In this document: in pieces, positions 15,167 to 23,909 of the stretch
Layout of the letters: each line of letters opens with the position of its first letter
Numbering within the stretch: the stretch's first letter is position 1
From: DASSJT01 sp963715025
Lineage (GTDB): Bacteria; Actinomycetota; Actinomycetes; Actinomycetales; Dermatophilaceae
DNA: 64,000 nucleotides
Assembly (NCBI GenBank): GCA_963715025.1
Contig: CAVQQQ010000010.1
Coordinates: 176,064 to 240,063 of the forward strand
Direction: 5' to 3'
The notes under the pieces: generated by a model
Seen by the model: only the letters and a program-made list of their open reading frames with translations
Told to the model about the DNA's origin: nothing
Database searches by the model: none
Made by a program: the position numbers and the translations under genes

Positions 15167-16138
15167 GTGTCTTTTCCCCGACTTGTTACCTCGCGGTCGC
15201 TCACTGCTCATGACGCTGCCGATGTGCGGGCCCTCCAGCACGAGACGGCCCGCGCCGACGGGGTGTCGGCCCTCTCGGAGCAGACGATGCTGCTCGCCTC
15301 GCCCGGGGGCGCACCGGCGTTCCACGCCATGGTGTATGCCGGTGACCTCCTCGTGGGATACGCGCAGCTGACGGGCGGGCCGGAGTGGGGAGGAGGCGAC
15401 CCGTCCGGGGAGCTGGTGGTGGCGCCCGCCCAGCGCCGCAGGGGGGTCGGGACCCGGCTGTGGGAGACACTCGCAGGTCAGGACGGCGGTGTCCGGGTCT
15501 GGGCGCACGGCTCGCTGCCCTCGGCCCAGGGCTTTGCCGCCTCCCTCGGACTGGTCGCCGTGCGCGAGCTCCACAAGATGGCGCGGCCGATGACCAGAGA
15601 GGACGTCGGGCCGTCGGAGCTGCCGGCTGGCTTCCGGGCCCGGGCGTTCGAGCCGGGGCGCGACGAGGATGCCTGGCTGTCGGCCAACGCCGAGGCCTTC
15701 GCCGACCACCCCGAACAGGGGCGGCTCGGCCGTGCCGACCTCGAGGCACGCATGTCACGGCCGTGGTTCGACCCGGCGGGGTTCATCCTGGTCGAGCACG
15801 AGGACCAGCCCGGCACCGTGGCCGCGTTCCACTGGACCAAGGTCGAGCCGCAAGAGCAGTCCGCAGGAGCCACCGGCGAGGGGGGTCGCGAGGCGAGCCC
15901 CATCGTGGGTGAGGTCTACGCGGTGGGTGTGCGGCCGGCATACCAAGGGCGCGGACTGGCGGCGCCGCTCACCCGACTGGGCCTTGCGCACCTGGCCGCG
16001 CGGGGCGTGCGCCAGGCGGTCCTGTACGTCGACGGCGACAATGCGGCGGCTCTGGCGACCTATCGGCGGGCGGGCTTCCGCAGCATCATGGTTGATGTGA
16101 TGTACGCGCGCGACGCCCACTACCTGCTGTCAGGATGA
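15167..16138 (+). CDS. mshD: Mycothiol synthase MshD
   Basis: This 323-residue protein has two tandem GNAT domains. It acetylates the cysteine amine of Cys-GlcN-Ins with acetyl-CoA, the last step of mycothiol synthesis. Acetyl-CoA loops are visible in both halves: VAPAQRRRGVGTRLWE (about residues 87-102) and VGVRPAYQGRGLAAPLTRLGL (about 258-278, given here as VRPAYQGRGLAAPL). The C-terminal LYVDGDNAAALATYRRAGF is typical. GTG 15167 is chosen because it starts the conserved domain; the longer upstream frame overlaps the divergent nucleotidase. Mycothiol is the actinobacterial glutathione substitute. It is followed after 4 nt by ppk, suggesting an operon. Confidence 0.92.
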   Translation: MSFPRLVTSRSLTAHDAADVRALQHETARADGVSALSEQTMLLASPGGAPAFHAMVYAGDLLVGYAQLTGGPEWGGGDPSGELVVAPAQRRRGVGTRLWETLAGQDGGVRVWAHGSLPSAQGFAASLGLVAVRELHKMARPMTREDVGPSELPAGFRARAFEPGRDEDAWLSANAEAFADHPEQGRLGRADLEARMSRPWFDPAGFILVEHEDQPGTVAAFHWTKVEPQEQSAGATGEGGREASPIVGEVYAVGVRPAYQGRGLAAPLTRLGLAHLAARGVRQAVLYVDGDNAAALATYRRAGFRSIMVDVMYARDAHYLLSG

Positions 16139-16142
16139 ATCC

Positions 16143-18518
16143 ATGAGCGCCGCCGCCACCGACAAGCAACCGAACCGCGAGGCTGTACCTATGGCGTCCG
16201 ACCAGCGCGCCGCTGCGACCACCGCGACCGCCGCGACCACGACCCAGACCCTCGACGACCTGGCCGGCGCCGACGCCGCCGAGCAGGCGATCGTACCCGA
16301 GATCTCCATCGCCAGCTCGAGCCCGCTCGACAACGAGCGTTTCCAGCCGCGCCAGGCCAACGGCCGGTTCATGCGGGTCATCAGCCACCCGCCGGCAGCG
16401 GAGCCCGACGGGCTGCCCGGCGACCGGTTCCTCGACCGCGAGATCTCGTGGCTGCAGTTCAACGAGCGGGTGCTCCAGCTCGCGGCCGACGACAGCCTCC
16501 CACTGCTGGAGCGGGTGCGGTTCCTCGCTATCTTCGCGTCCAACCTGGATGAGTTCTTCATGGTGCGGGTCGCGGGCCTGAAGCGCCGCATCGCGACCGG
16601 CATGGCGATGCGCTCGGCGTCGGGGTTGGAGCCGCGCGAGGTGCTGGAGCAGATCTCGCTCGTGGCCCACGAGCTGATGAGCATGCAAACCGCCGTCTTC
16701 CACGACCTGGTGCGGCCCACGCTGGAGGAGGAGGACATCTCGATCGTCCGCTGGGAGCAGCTCTCCGACGACGAGCAGGGCGACCTCCAGGACCTCTTCA
16801 CGGAGCAGATCTTCCCCGTGCTGACGCCTCTTGCTGTCGACCCGGCCCATCCGTTCCCCTACATCTCCGGGCTGTCCCTCAACCTGGCGGTCGTCCTGAT
16901 CAACCCCAAGACGGGCAAGGAGCACTTCGCCCGGGTGAAGGTGCCCCCGCTGCTGCCGCGGTTCCTGCTGGTGCAGCCGACCCTCGGCGACACGGAGCTG
17001 GCCGATATGTACCGGGCCCGGTTCGTCCCCCTCGAGGACGTCATCGCGGCCAACCTGGACCAGCTGTTCCCTGGCATGGAGGTGCACGAGCACTACACCT
17101 TCCGGGTCACGCGCAACGAGGACCTCGAGGTGGAGGAGGACGACGCCGAAAACCTCCTGGCCGCTCTGGAGAAGGAGCTGATCCGCCGCCGCTTCGGCCC
17201 GCCGGTGCGGCTCGAGGCCGACGACGACATGGACGACCACGTCATGGACATGCTCGTCCGCGAGCTCGGGGTCCACGACCAGGAGGTCTACCGGCTGCCA
17301 GCCCCCCTCGACCTGACCGGCCTCAACATCGTCGCCGATCTGGAGCGCTCGGACCTGCACTACGAGCGGTTCGTGCCGCGCACCAGCGCCGACCTGGCGC
17401 CCACCGAGAGCGCGAAGGCGCGCGACATCCTGGCCAGCATCCGCCGCCAGGACGTCCTGCTCCAGCACCCCTATGACTCGTTCTCGACCTCGGTCCAGGA
17501 GTTCATCGAGCAGGCCGCCGCCGACCCCAAAGTCCTCGCGATCAAGCAGACGCTCTACCGCACGAGCGGCGACTCCCCCATCATCGACGCCCTGATCGAG
17601 GCCGCCGAGGCGGGCAAGCAGGTCTTGGCGGTGGTGGAGATCAAGGCGCGCTTCGATGAGGAGAACAACATCTCCTGGGCGCGCAAGCTCGAGCACGCCG
17701 GCGTGCACGTCGTCTACGGCATCGTCGGGCTCAAGACCCACGCGAAGCTCTGCCTCGTGGTTCGGCAGGAGCCAGAGGGGCTGCAGCGCTACTGCCACAT
17801 CGGCACCGGCAACTACAACCCCAAGACCGCGCGCCTCTACGAGGACCTCGGGCTGCTGACCACTGACCCGCAGGTCTGCGAGGACCTCAGCCGCCTCTTC
17901 AACCAGCTCTCCGGGCTCGCGCCGCGCAGCAAGTTCCGTCGGCTGCTCGTGGCGCCGCGCTCCGTGCGCACCGGGCTCATCGAGCGCATCGACGCGGAGA
18001 TCTCCTACGCCCGCAAGGGACGCGGGGGGTACGTAGGGATGAAGCTCAACTCGATCGTCGACGAACAGGTGATCGACGCCCTCTACCGCGCCTCGCAGGC
18101 TGGGGTGACCGTTCAGTTGTGGGTTCGGGGGATCTGCGCCCTGAGGCCGGGCGTCGAGGGTCTTTCGGAGAACATCGAGGTCCGGTCGATCCTTGGCCGC
18201 TTCCTGGAGCACTCGCGCATCTTCTACTTCGGCGGAGACGGCGAGCCCGAGGCGTGGATCGGCAGCGCCGACATGATGCACCGCAACCTCGACCGCCGGG
18301 TGGAGGCCCTGTTGCGCATCGACGAACCCCGCCACGTCGACGACCTCCGCACCCTCATCGACAAGGGCATGGGCGACCAGTTCGCCCACTGGCGGCTATC
18401 CGGCGACGGGCGCTGGACCCGGGTCTTCACGGACGTCGACGGGCAGCCGCTGCCGGACCTGCAGGAGCACCTCATCGAGATGCACGCCAAGCGCCGGCGC
18501 AAGGCCGTCCGACGGTGA
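16143..18518 (+). CDS. ppk: Polyphosphate kinase 1
   Basis: This 791-residue PPK1 reversibly transfers the ATP gamma-phosphate to growing polyphosphate. After a 90-residue low-complexity N-terminal extension, the N domain begins at RFLDREISWLQFNERVL. The core contains FLAIFASNLDEFFMVRVAG, the HPYDSF motif, IKQTLYRTSGDSPI and KARFDEENNISWA. The autophosphorylated histidine is expected in LKTHAKLCLVV, and a second catalytic His in CHIGTGNYNP. The start is 4 nt after mshD and the stop is 7 nt before mutT1, so a single transcript is likely. Next to the pst operon it fits phosphate storage. Confidence 0.95.
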   Translation: MSAAATDKQPNREAVPMASDQRAAATTATAATTTQTLDDLAGADAAEQAIVPEISIASSSPLDNERFQPRQANGRFMRVISHPPAAEPDGLPGDRFLDREISWLQFNERVLQLAADDSLPLLERVRFLAIFASNLDEFFMVRVAGLKRRIATGMAMRSASGLEPREVLEQISLVAHELMSMQTAVFHDLVRPTLEEEDISIVRWEQLSDDEQGDLQDLFTEQIFPVLTPLAVDPAHPFPYISGLSLNLAVVLINPKTGKEHFARVKVPPLLPRFLLVQPTLGDTELADMYRARFVPLEDVIAANLDQLFPGMEVHEHYTFRVTRNEDLEVEEDDAENLLAALEKELIRRRFGPPVRLEADDDMDDHVMDMLVRELGVHDQEVYRLPAPLDLTGLNIVADLERSDLHYERFVPRTSADLAPTESAKARDILASIRRQDVLLQHPYDSFSTSVQEFIEQAAADPKVLAIKQTLYRTSGDSPIIDALIEAAEAGKQVLAVVEIKARFDEENNISWARKLEHAGVHVVYGIVGLKTHAKLCLVVRQEPEGLQRYCHIGTGNYNPKTARLYEDLGLLTTDPQVCEDLSRLFNQLSGLAPRSKFRRLLVAPRSVRTGLIERIDAEISYARKGRGGYVGMKLNSIVDEQVIDALYRASQAGVTVQLWVRGICALRPGVEGLSENIEVRSILGRFLEHSRIFYFGGDGEPEAWIGSADMMHRNLDRRVEALLRIDEPRHVDDLRTLIDKGMGDQFAHWRLSGDGRWTRVFTDVDGQPLPDLQEHLIEMHAKRRRKAVRR

Positions 18519-18525
18519 GCCGCCC

Positions 18526-19476
18526 GTGCCTGTGATCCCGGCCGCAGGGACGGTGCCGTGGCGGCGGCGCCGTGGCACGCTCCAGGTCGCCCTGGTCCAC
18601 CGTCCCCGCTACGACGACTGGTCCTGGTCCAAGGGCAAGCTCGACCCCGAGGAGGAGTGGCCTGTCGCCGCGGTCCGCGAGACGTTGGAGGAGACCGGTC
18701 TCAAGGTGCGCCTCGGACGCCCGCTGCCGCCCGCGGCATACATCGTCCTGGACCGAACGGCGCGGATGGCGACCAAGGAGGTGCGCTACTGGGCGGCCGA
18801 GGTGGTCGGCGGCAGCGGGCGGCTGGAGAACGAGATCGACGAGGTGGCCTGGCTCGATGTGGCCACGGCATACTCCCGGCTCGACTACGCCCGCGACCGC
18901 GACCAGCTGCGTGCCCTCGTGCGGGCCGACCAGACGGGTGGGCTCACGACCTGGCCCATCGTGCTCGTGCGCCACGCCAAGGCGATCCCCCGCGAGGCCT
19001 GGAAAGGCGACGACCAGCTCCGGCCCCTCGACAGTCGTGGAATCGAGCGCGCCGACGCCCTGGCGAAGATGCTGGCCGCCTACGGGGTGACCCGCCTGGT
19101 CAGCTCGCCGTCGGTGCGCTGCAGCGAAACTCTCCGGCCGTATGCTGCGCAGCTGGGTCTGCCGCTGAAGCTCAAGGAGGGGCTGTCGGAGGAGGGCTTC
19201 GCCGACAGCCCGATGCGCGCGTCGCGCCACCTGCGGCGGCTCCTCGAGCGCGGGGCCGCCGCGGCGGTGTGCAGCCACGGTCCCGTGCTGCCCGACCTGC
19301 TCGACATCCTGGCCGGGCTGGTCGAGGCCGACGGACCACAGGCCGAGGAGGCGTCTCGCCATCTGAAGACGGCGTCGGCCGACACCATGTCCAAAGGCGA
19401 GGCCCTGGTGGTCCACATGGTTGGCACGGGCAGTGACGCCCACGTCGTCGCGGTGGAGCGGTACCAGCCCTGGTGA
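18526..19476 (+). CDS. mutT1: MutT1-type NUDIX hydrolase with histidine-phosphatase domain
   Basis: This 316-residue two-domain protein begins with a NUDIX domain whose box runs GKLDPEEEWPVAAVRETLEE then TGL (residues about 38-60), matching Gx5Ex7REUxEExGU. A SixA-like histidine phosphatase follows (LVRHAKAIPRE, residues about 150; SSPSVRCSET; CSHGPVLPD). This architecture and the position after ppk match mycobacterial MutT1 (Rv2985 next to ppk), which degrades oxidised nucleotides and dinucleoside polyphosphates. The GTG at 18526 begins the conserved region. It is probably translated from the mshD-ppk transcript. Confidence 0.9.
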   Translation: MPVIPAAGTVPWRRRRGTLQVALVHRPRYDDWSWSKGKLDPEEEWPVAAVRETLEETGLKVRLGRPLPPAAYIVLDRTARMATKEVRYWAAEVVGGSGRLENEIDEVAWLDVATAYSRLDYARDRDQLRALVRADQTGGLTTWPIVLVRHAKAIPREAWKGDDQLRPLDSRGIERADALAKMLAAYGVTRLVSSPSVRCSETLRPYAAQLGLPLKLKEGLSEEGFADSPMRASRHLRRLLERGAAAAVCSHGPVLPDLLDILAGLVEADGPQAEEASRHLKTASADTMSKGEALVVHMVGTGSDAHVVAVERYQPW

Positions 19477-19707
19477 GCTCTGGACCCGTGCACAGCGCTC
19501 GTAGCCCGCACTGGGCCCTGGCTGGGACGATCCACTGTCGTTCACGTCACATCCGACTGGCAGTGACGCGTTGGCCTCTCAATGTCTGGGTGGTGTTCAC
19601 CCTCCGTTAACCCACGGCGGGCCGCTGCTTCACGCAGGCTCCCTAACTTCGAGGCGTCGGGCATGACCGCCCGCCGCTGATTCCCCCTGTGGAGAGGTTT
19701 GAACACC
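19477..19707 (+). promoter_or_regulatory. pst upstream region with PHO box (19595-19616)
   Basis: Two 11-bp units, GTTCACCCTCC (19595-19605) and GTTAACCCACG (19606-19616), match the direct-repeat PHO boxes bound by PhoP in actinobacteria. TAACTT at 19644-19649 is a possible -10. The block from 19605 to about 19622 is nearly repeated at 26741-26758 upstream of the DUF47-pit genes. A lone GTTCACG at 19540 lacks a second unit. Confidence 0.65.
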
Positions 19708-20829
19708 GTGAAGATCCAGCGTCTTGGCCAGCTGGCCAGCGTCGCCCTCGTCGGTTCCCTCGCGTTGACCGCATGCGGCTCGGACACCAACCCGTCGGGC
19801 GCCAGCTCGTCGGGCTCGAACGCCAGCAGCGCCGACGCAGCCTGCCCCAAGGGAGGCACCCTGAACGGCGAGGGCTCTTCGGCCCAGAAGAACGCGATCG
19901 AGGAGGCCATCGCGTCGTTCCAGGACAAGTGCGCCGGCACCACCATCAACTACGCGGCAACCGGCTCCGGTGCTGGCGTCAAGCAGTTCCTTGCGGGCCA
20001 AGTCGACTTCGGGGGTTCCGACTCGGCGCTCAAGACGGAGCCGAAGGACGGCAAGATCGAGTCCGAAGAAGCGGCCAAGATGTGTGGCTCGCCGGCGTGG
20101 AACATCCCCTTGGTGACCGGGCCCGTCACCTTCGCTTACAACCTCAAGGGTGTCGCCTCCTTGACCATGACGCCCCAGGTCGCAGCAGACATCTTCAATG
20201 CGAAGATCACGACCTGGAACGACCCAGCCATCGCCAAGATCAACCCGGGCGTCACCCTTCCCAGCGAGCCGATCAAGGTCTTCTTCCGCTCGGACGAGTC
20301 GGGCACCACGGACAACTTCACCAAGTGGCTCCACGCGGCGGCGCCGAGTGCCTGGCCCGCAGAGCCCGGTAAGAAGTGGACCGGAAAGGGCGAGGGCAAG
20401 CCGCAGAACACCGGCGTGGCGGCCGCCGTCAAGGAGACAGAGGGTGGCGTGACTTACGCGGAGTGGTCCTTCGCCAAGGACAACGGCCTGGGCATCGCCA
20501 AGATCGACAACGGTGGCGGACCGGTCGAGCTCACTTCCGAGAGTGTGGGCAAGGCTGTCTCCACGGCCAAGCAGGTCGGCCAGGGCAACGACCTCAGCCT
20601 CAAGCTCGACTACGCGACCAAGGAAGCCGGCGCCTACCCGATCCTCCTCGTGACGTACGAGATCGTCTGCTCCAAGGGCAAGGACGCCGAAAAGACCGCG
20701 CTCATCAAATCCTTCCTGAAGCACTTCGCCTCGACCGAGACTCAGAAGTCCCTCGAGGAGATCGGATACGCGCCGCTGCCCGACGACATCCGCACCAAGG
20801 TCGACACGGCCATCGCTGCGCTGTCTTGA
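19708..20829 (+). CDS. pstS: Phosphate-binding lipoprotein PstS
   Basis: This is a 373-residue high-affinity phosphate-binding protein. It has a lipoprotein signal with lipobox LALTACG, a Ser/Asn/Gly linker, then the mature domain with GEGSSAQKNAI, YAATGSGAGV and FGGSDSAL (phosphate-contacting loops) and FFRSDESGTTDNFTKWL. GTG 19708 is preferred over the TTG at 19699 because GGAGAGG (19691-19697) is then 10 nt away. It captures phosphate outside the membrane and passes it to PstCA. It is the first gene of pstSCAB, and its promoter region has a PHO-box-like site, so induction under phosphate starvation is expected. Confidence 0.95.
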   Translation: MKIQRLGQLASVALVGSLALTACGSDTNPSGASSSGSNASSADAACPKGGTLNGEGSSAQKNAIEEAIASFQDKCAGTTINYAATGSGAGVKQFLAGQVDFGGSDSALKTEPKDGKIESEEAAKMCGSPAWNIPLVTGPVTFAYNLKGVASLTMTPQVAADIFNAKITTWNDPAIAKINPGVTLPSEPIKVFFRSDESGTTDNFTKWLHAAAPSAWPAEPGKKWTGKGEGKPQNTGVAAAVKETEGGVTYAEWSFAKDNGLGIAKIDNGGGPVELTSESVGKAVSTAKQVGQGNDLSLKLDYATKEAGAYPILLVTYEIVCSKGKDAEKTALIKSFLKHFASTETQKSLEEIGYAPLPDDIRTKVDTAIAALS

Positions 20830-20837
20830 CCCACCCG

Positions 20838-20880
20838 GTGTGCCGGGGGGCTGGCTCTGTACGCCGGTTCCCCGGCATAC
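20838..20880 (+). terminator. Intercistronic hairpin between pstS and pstC
   Basis: GTGTGCCGGGG (20838-20848) pairs with CCCCGGCATAC (20870-20880), 11 bp with one wobble and a 21-nt loop. Its right arm contains the abundant GGCATAC heptamer. It may stabilise pstS mRNA or attenuate downstream genes, explaining the excess of binding protein over permease usual in such operons (inference). Confidence 0.55.
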
Positions 20881-20913
20881 CCTTTCTGACGTATCTGCAT
20901 CGAGAGGCGCAAC

Positions 20914-21924
20914 GTGAGCTCCGTAACCGGCGTATCCGTCGCCGACGAGATGCCAGGCCCAGACGGCCGACACTCCCTGAGCGGCGACCGGGCAGCCACC
21001 GGCCGGCTCGGCGACCGTGTATTCGGCAGTGCGGCCAAGGGTGCGGGACTACTCGTCATCGCGATCGTCACCTTGGTTGGGGTCTTCCTGCTGTGGCAGG
21101 CGATCCCTGCGCTGGCCAAGAACCAGGCCAACTTCCTGACTTCAACCGAGTGGTCAGTCGACGGCGCCAACCCACGGTTCGGCATCGCCGACCTGTTGTG
21201 GACCACTGTGGTTGCCAGCACCATTGCCATGGCATTGGCAGTCCCCTTGGGAGTTGCCGTCGCCCTGTTCATCACGCAGTACGCCCCCCTGTGGCTCAGC
21301 CGCCCGGCGGCCAATCTCGTGGACCTTCTGGCGGCGGTCCCCTCGATCATTTACGGCATCTGGGGGCTGCAGACCTTCGGACCCGTTTTCGAGCCCTTCC
21401 AGAACTTCCTCGGATCGGCCCTCGGATGGACTCCCTTCTTCGCCAAGACGGGCATCAGCGGCAGCGGGACGATCCTATTCATCGGCTTCGTGCTGGCCAT
21501 CATGATCCTCCCCATCGTGACGGCTCTGTCCCGCGAAGTCTTCGCCCAGACGCCAGTGGCCCACAAGGAGGGCGCGCTGGCCCTCGGCGCCACGAAGTGG
21601 GAGATGATCCGCACAGCGGTGCTTCCGTTCGGCCGTCCCGGTGTCATCTCCGCCTCGATGCTGGCGCTCGGGCGAGCGCTCGGCGAGACCATCGCCGTCA
21701 CCATCATCGTCTCGGCCCTGGCCGAGGGCACTGGCTGGTCCTGGTCGTTGCTCAACGGTGGCGAGACCTTCGCCTCCCGCATCGCCAACAATGCCGCAGA
21801 GTTCGACACCCCGCAGAAGGCCGGCGCCTTCATAGCGGCCGGACTCGTCCTTTTCGTCCTGACCTTCGTCGTCAACGCCATCGCCCGCATCGTGATCGAG
21901 CGCAGGAAGGCCTTCTCTGAATGA
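20914..21924 (+). CDS. pstC: Phosphate ABC transporter permease PstC
   Basis: This 336-residue inner-membrane permease has a soluble N-terminus of about 40 residues and six hydrophobic segments. The cytoplasmic EAA-like loop is ALALGATKWEMIRTAVLPFG. Other family blocks are LAAVPSIIYGIWGL and SALAEGTGWSWSLLNGGETF. It pairs with PstA to form the phosphate channel. GTG 20914 follows GAGAGG, and the gene overlaps pstA by 4 nt (ATGA), indicating translational coupling. Confidence 0.95.
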   Translation: MSSVTGVSVADEMPGPDGRHSLSGDRAATGRLGDRVFGSAAKGAGLLVIAIVTLVGVFLLWQAIPALAKNQANFLTSTEWSVDGANPRFGIADLLWTTVVASTIAMALAVPLGVAVALFITQYAPLWLSRPAANLVDLLAAVPSIIYGIWGLQTFGPVFEPFQNFLGSALGWTPFFAKTGISGSGTILFIGFVLAIMILPIVTALSREVFAQTPVAHKEGALALGATKWEMIRTAVLPFGRPGVISASMLALGRALGETIAVTIIVSALAEGTGWSWSLLNGGETFASRIANNAAEFDTPQKAGAFIAAGLVLFVLTFVVNAIARIVIERRKAFSE

Positions 21925-22853
21925 GCGCCTTCGACACCTCCCTCAACTCCGCACGTCGCGCCTCTCCGCCCCCGGCGACTCTGCCACCAGTTCTTGGGCA
22001 TCGGGCGCGTGGCCGCGCGGTGAAGGACGTCACAGCGCGCATAGTCATGTGGGCGGCGTTCTTCCTCGCCCTCGTCCCGCTCGTATGGATCCTGTGGACT
22101 GTTGTGTCCAAGGGCTTCCACCTGCTCCTGGAAGCCCAGTGGTGGACCAATTCGCAAAAGGGCATCACCTCCCGACGCGAAGGCGGCGGAGCCATCCACG
22201 CCATCCAAGGGACGCTGATCATAGGCCTCACGACCGCGCTCATCTCGGTGCCGATCGGGGTCATGACGGCGATCTATCTGGTGGAGTACGGAAGGGGGCG
22301 GTTCGCGAGGGCGGTGTCCTTCATGGTCGACATTCTCACTGGGGTCCCGTCCATCGTGGCCGGACTATTCATCTACGCAGTCTGGGTGACGACATTCGGT
22401 CTTCAACGCGTCGGCTTCGCCGTGTGTCTTTCCCTTGTCCTGCTCATGATCCCCGTGATTGTGCGCTCGACCGAGGAAATGCTCAAGCTCGTGCCCAATG
22501 ACCTGCGTGAGGCGTCATACGCCCTGGGCGTGCCGAAATGGAAGACGGTCGTCCGGGTCGTGCTTCCCACGGCCCTCTCGGGCATTGTCACCGGCGTGCT
22601 CCTGGGTCTGGCCCGAGTCATGGGCGAGACCGCCCCGCTGCTCATCCTCGCGCCCTATACCAAGGCGATCGCCGTGGACCTGTTCGGCGGACTGATGGCG
22701 ACCCTTCCGACGATGATCAACCAGGACCGGACCGAGGTGCTTCAGCCGGCTGTCGACCGAACGTGGGCAGCAGCACTCACCCTCATCCTCCTCGTGCTCC
22801 TTCTCAACCTGGCCGGACGCCTCGTGGCGCGGTTCGGCGCCGTCAAGAGCTGA
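21921..22853 (+). CDS. pstA: Phosphate ABC transporter permease PstA
   Basis: This 310-residue permease has about six membrane spans, with the loop ASYALGVPKWKTVVRVVLPT for contact with PstB and DILTGVPSIVAGLFIY in the core. It overlaps pstC by ATGA. It is the second channel subunit of the PstSCAB importer. The 62 nt to pstB contain a GGCATAC heptamer and no strong terminator. Confidence 0.95.
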   Translation: MSAFDTSLNSARRASPPPATLPPVLGHRARGRAVKDVTARIVMWAAFFLALVPLVWILWTVVSKGFHLLLEAQWWTNSQKGITSRREGGGAIHAIQGTLIIGLTTALISVPIGVMTAIYLVEYGRGRFARAVSFMVDILTGVPSIVAGLFIYAVWVTTFGLQRVGFAVCLSLVLLMIPVIVRSTEEMLKLVPNDLREASYALGVPKWKTVVRVVLPTALSGIVTGVLLGLARVMGETAPLLILAPYTKAIAVDLFGGLMATLPTMINQDRTEVLQPAVDRTWAAALTLILLVLLLNLAGRLVARFGAVKS

Positions 22854-22915
22854 CGACTTCCCCATATCCGAGCCGCACGGCATACTTCACACATCTCGAA
22901 GGACGAACTCCCACC

Positions 22916-23692
22916 ATGGCCAAGCGAATCGACGTCAGCGACCTGGACGCCTACTACGGGTCGTTCAAGGCGGTCGAAGGCGTCACGATGACGGTCGAGC
23001 CCCGCTCGGTGACCGCGTTCATCGGGCCATCCGGATGCGGCAAGTCCACCCTCCTGCGCACCCTGAATCGCATGCACGAGGTCATCCCCGGCGGCCGGGT
23101 GGAGGGCAAGGTCATGCTCGACGACAACGACCTCTACGCCACGGGAGTCGACCCGGTCGCGGTGCGCCGCACGGTGGGGATGGTGTTCCAGCGGCCCAAC
23201 CCCTTCCCGACGATGTCGATCCGGCACAACGTGGCAGCGGGGCTGCGGCTCAACGGGATTCGTGACAAGAAGCGCCTCAACGAGATCGTCGAGAAGTCCC
23301 TGCGCGGCGCCAACCTGTGGAACGAGGTCAAGGACCGGCTCGACAAGCCGGGCGCCGGGCTCTCGGGGGGCCAGCAGCAGCGTCTGTGCATCGCGCGGGC
23401 CATCGCGGTCGAGCCGCAGGTCCTGCTGATGGACGAGCCGTGCTCGGCGTTGGACCCGATCTCGACGCTGGCGATCGAGGACCTGATCAAGGAGCTCGAG
23501 AGCAAGTACACGATCGTGATCGTGACGCACAACATGCAGCAGGCGGCTCGCGTGTCCGACCGGACGGCCTTCTTCAACATCGCGGGGAACGGCAAGCCCG
23601 GCAAGCTCATCGAGATCGATGACACCAAGAAGATCTTCAACAACCCTTCGGAGAAGTCCACCGAGGACTACATCTCCGGCCGCTTCGGCTGA
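22916..23692 (+). CDS. pstB: Phosphate ABC transporter ATPase PstB
   Basis: This 258-residue ATPase has Walker A GPSGCGKST (about residue 38), Q-loop VFQRPNPFP, signature LSGGQQQR, Walker B LLMDEPCSALD and H-loop VTHNMQQA. The YYGSFKAVEGV start and NPFPTMSI block are typical of PstB. It powers PstCA. ATG 22916 fits the family length. A 73-bp palindromic repeat begins 44 nt after the stop and may end the operon transcript. Confidence 0.95.
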   Translation: MAKRIDVSDLDAYYGSFKAVEGVTMTVEPRSVTAFIGPSGCGKSTLLRTLNRMHEVIPGGRVEGKVMLDDNDLYATGVDPVAVRRTVGMVFQRPNPFPTMSIRHNVAAGLRLNGIRDKKRLNEIVEKSLRGANLWNEVKDRLDKPGAGLSGGQQQRLCIARAIAVEPQVLLMDEPCSALDPISTLAIEDLIKELESKYTIVIVTHNMQQAARVSDRTAFFNIAGNGKPGKLIEIDDTKKIFNNPSEKSTEDYISGRFG

Positions 23693-23736
23693 CGCACCGC
23701 TCGTCCCCGTCGCCCCGCCGCTGCCCCTCCTCCCCG

Positions 23737-23809
23737 CGACTTTGTATGCCAGAGGAGCGGCCGATGGCCCTCAACCGGGGTCACGGCGCTCCTGCCGCAT
23801 ACAAAGTCG
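23737..23809. repeat. 73-bp palindromic element, copy 1
   Basis: The ends are CGACTTTGTATGC and its exact complement (13 bp), then a 4-bp mismatch, then GGAGCG pairing with CGCTCC. The total length is 73 bp, identical in length to the three other copies (24946, 47161, 47938). The variable centre is about 27 bp. The transcript would fold into a long hairpin. It lies after pstB and left of the AbiEi-like gene. Confidence 0.9.
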
Positions 23810-23909
23810 TTCGAGGAGCGGCGTCCACAGGGCAGGGCTTTGTCGTCCCGCGGTCCACAGTTGTCGGCATCCTGTCGCGCTCCTTCAGCGGAGCTGCTGA
23901 AGGTGAGGT

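Noticed and set aside
19540..19550. GTTCACGTCAC as another PHO-box unit
   Set aside because: No second unit is found 11 bp to either side, so it is probably chance.
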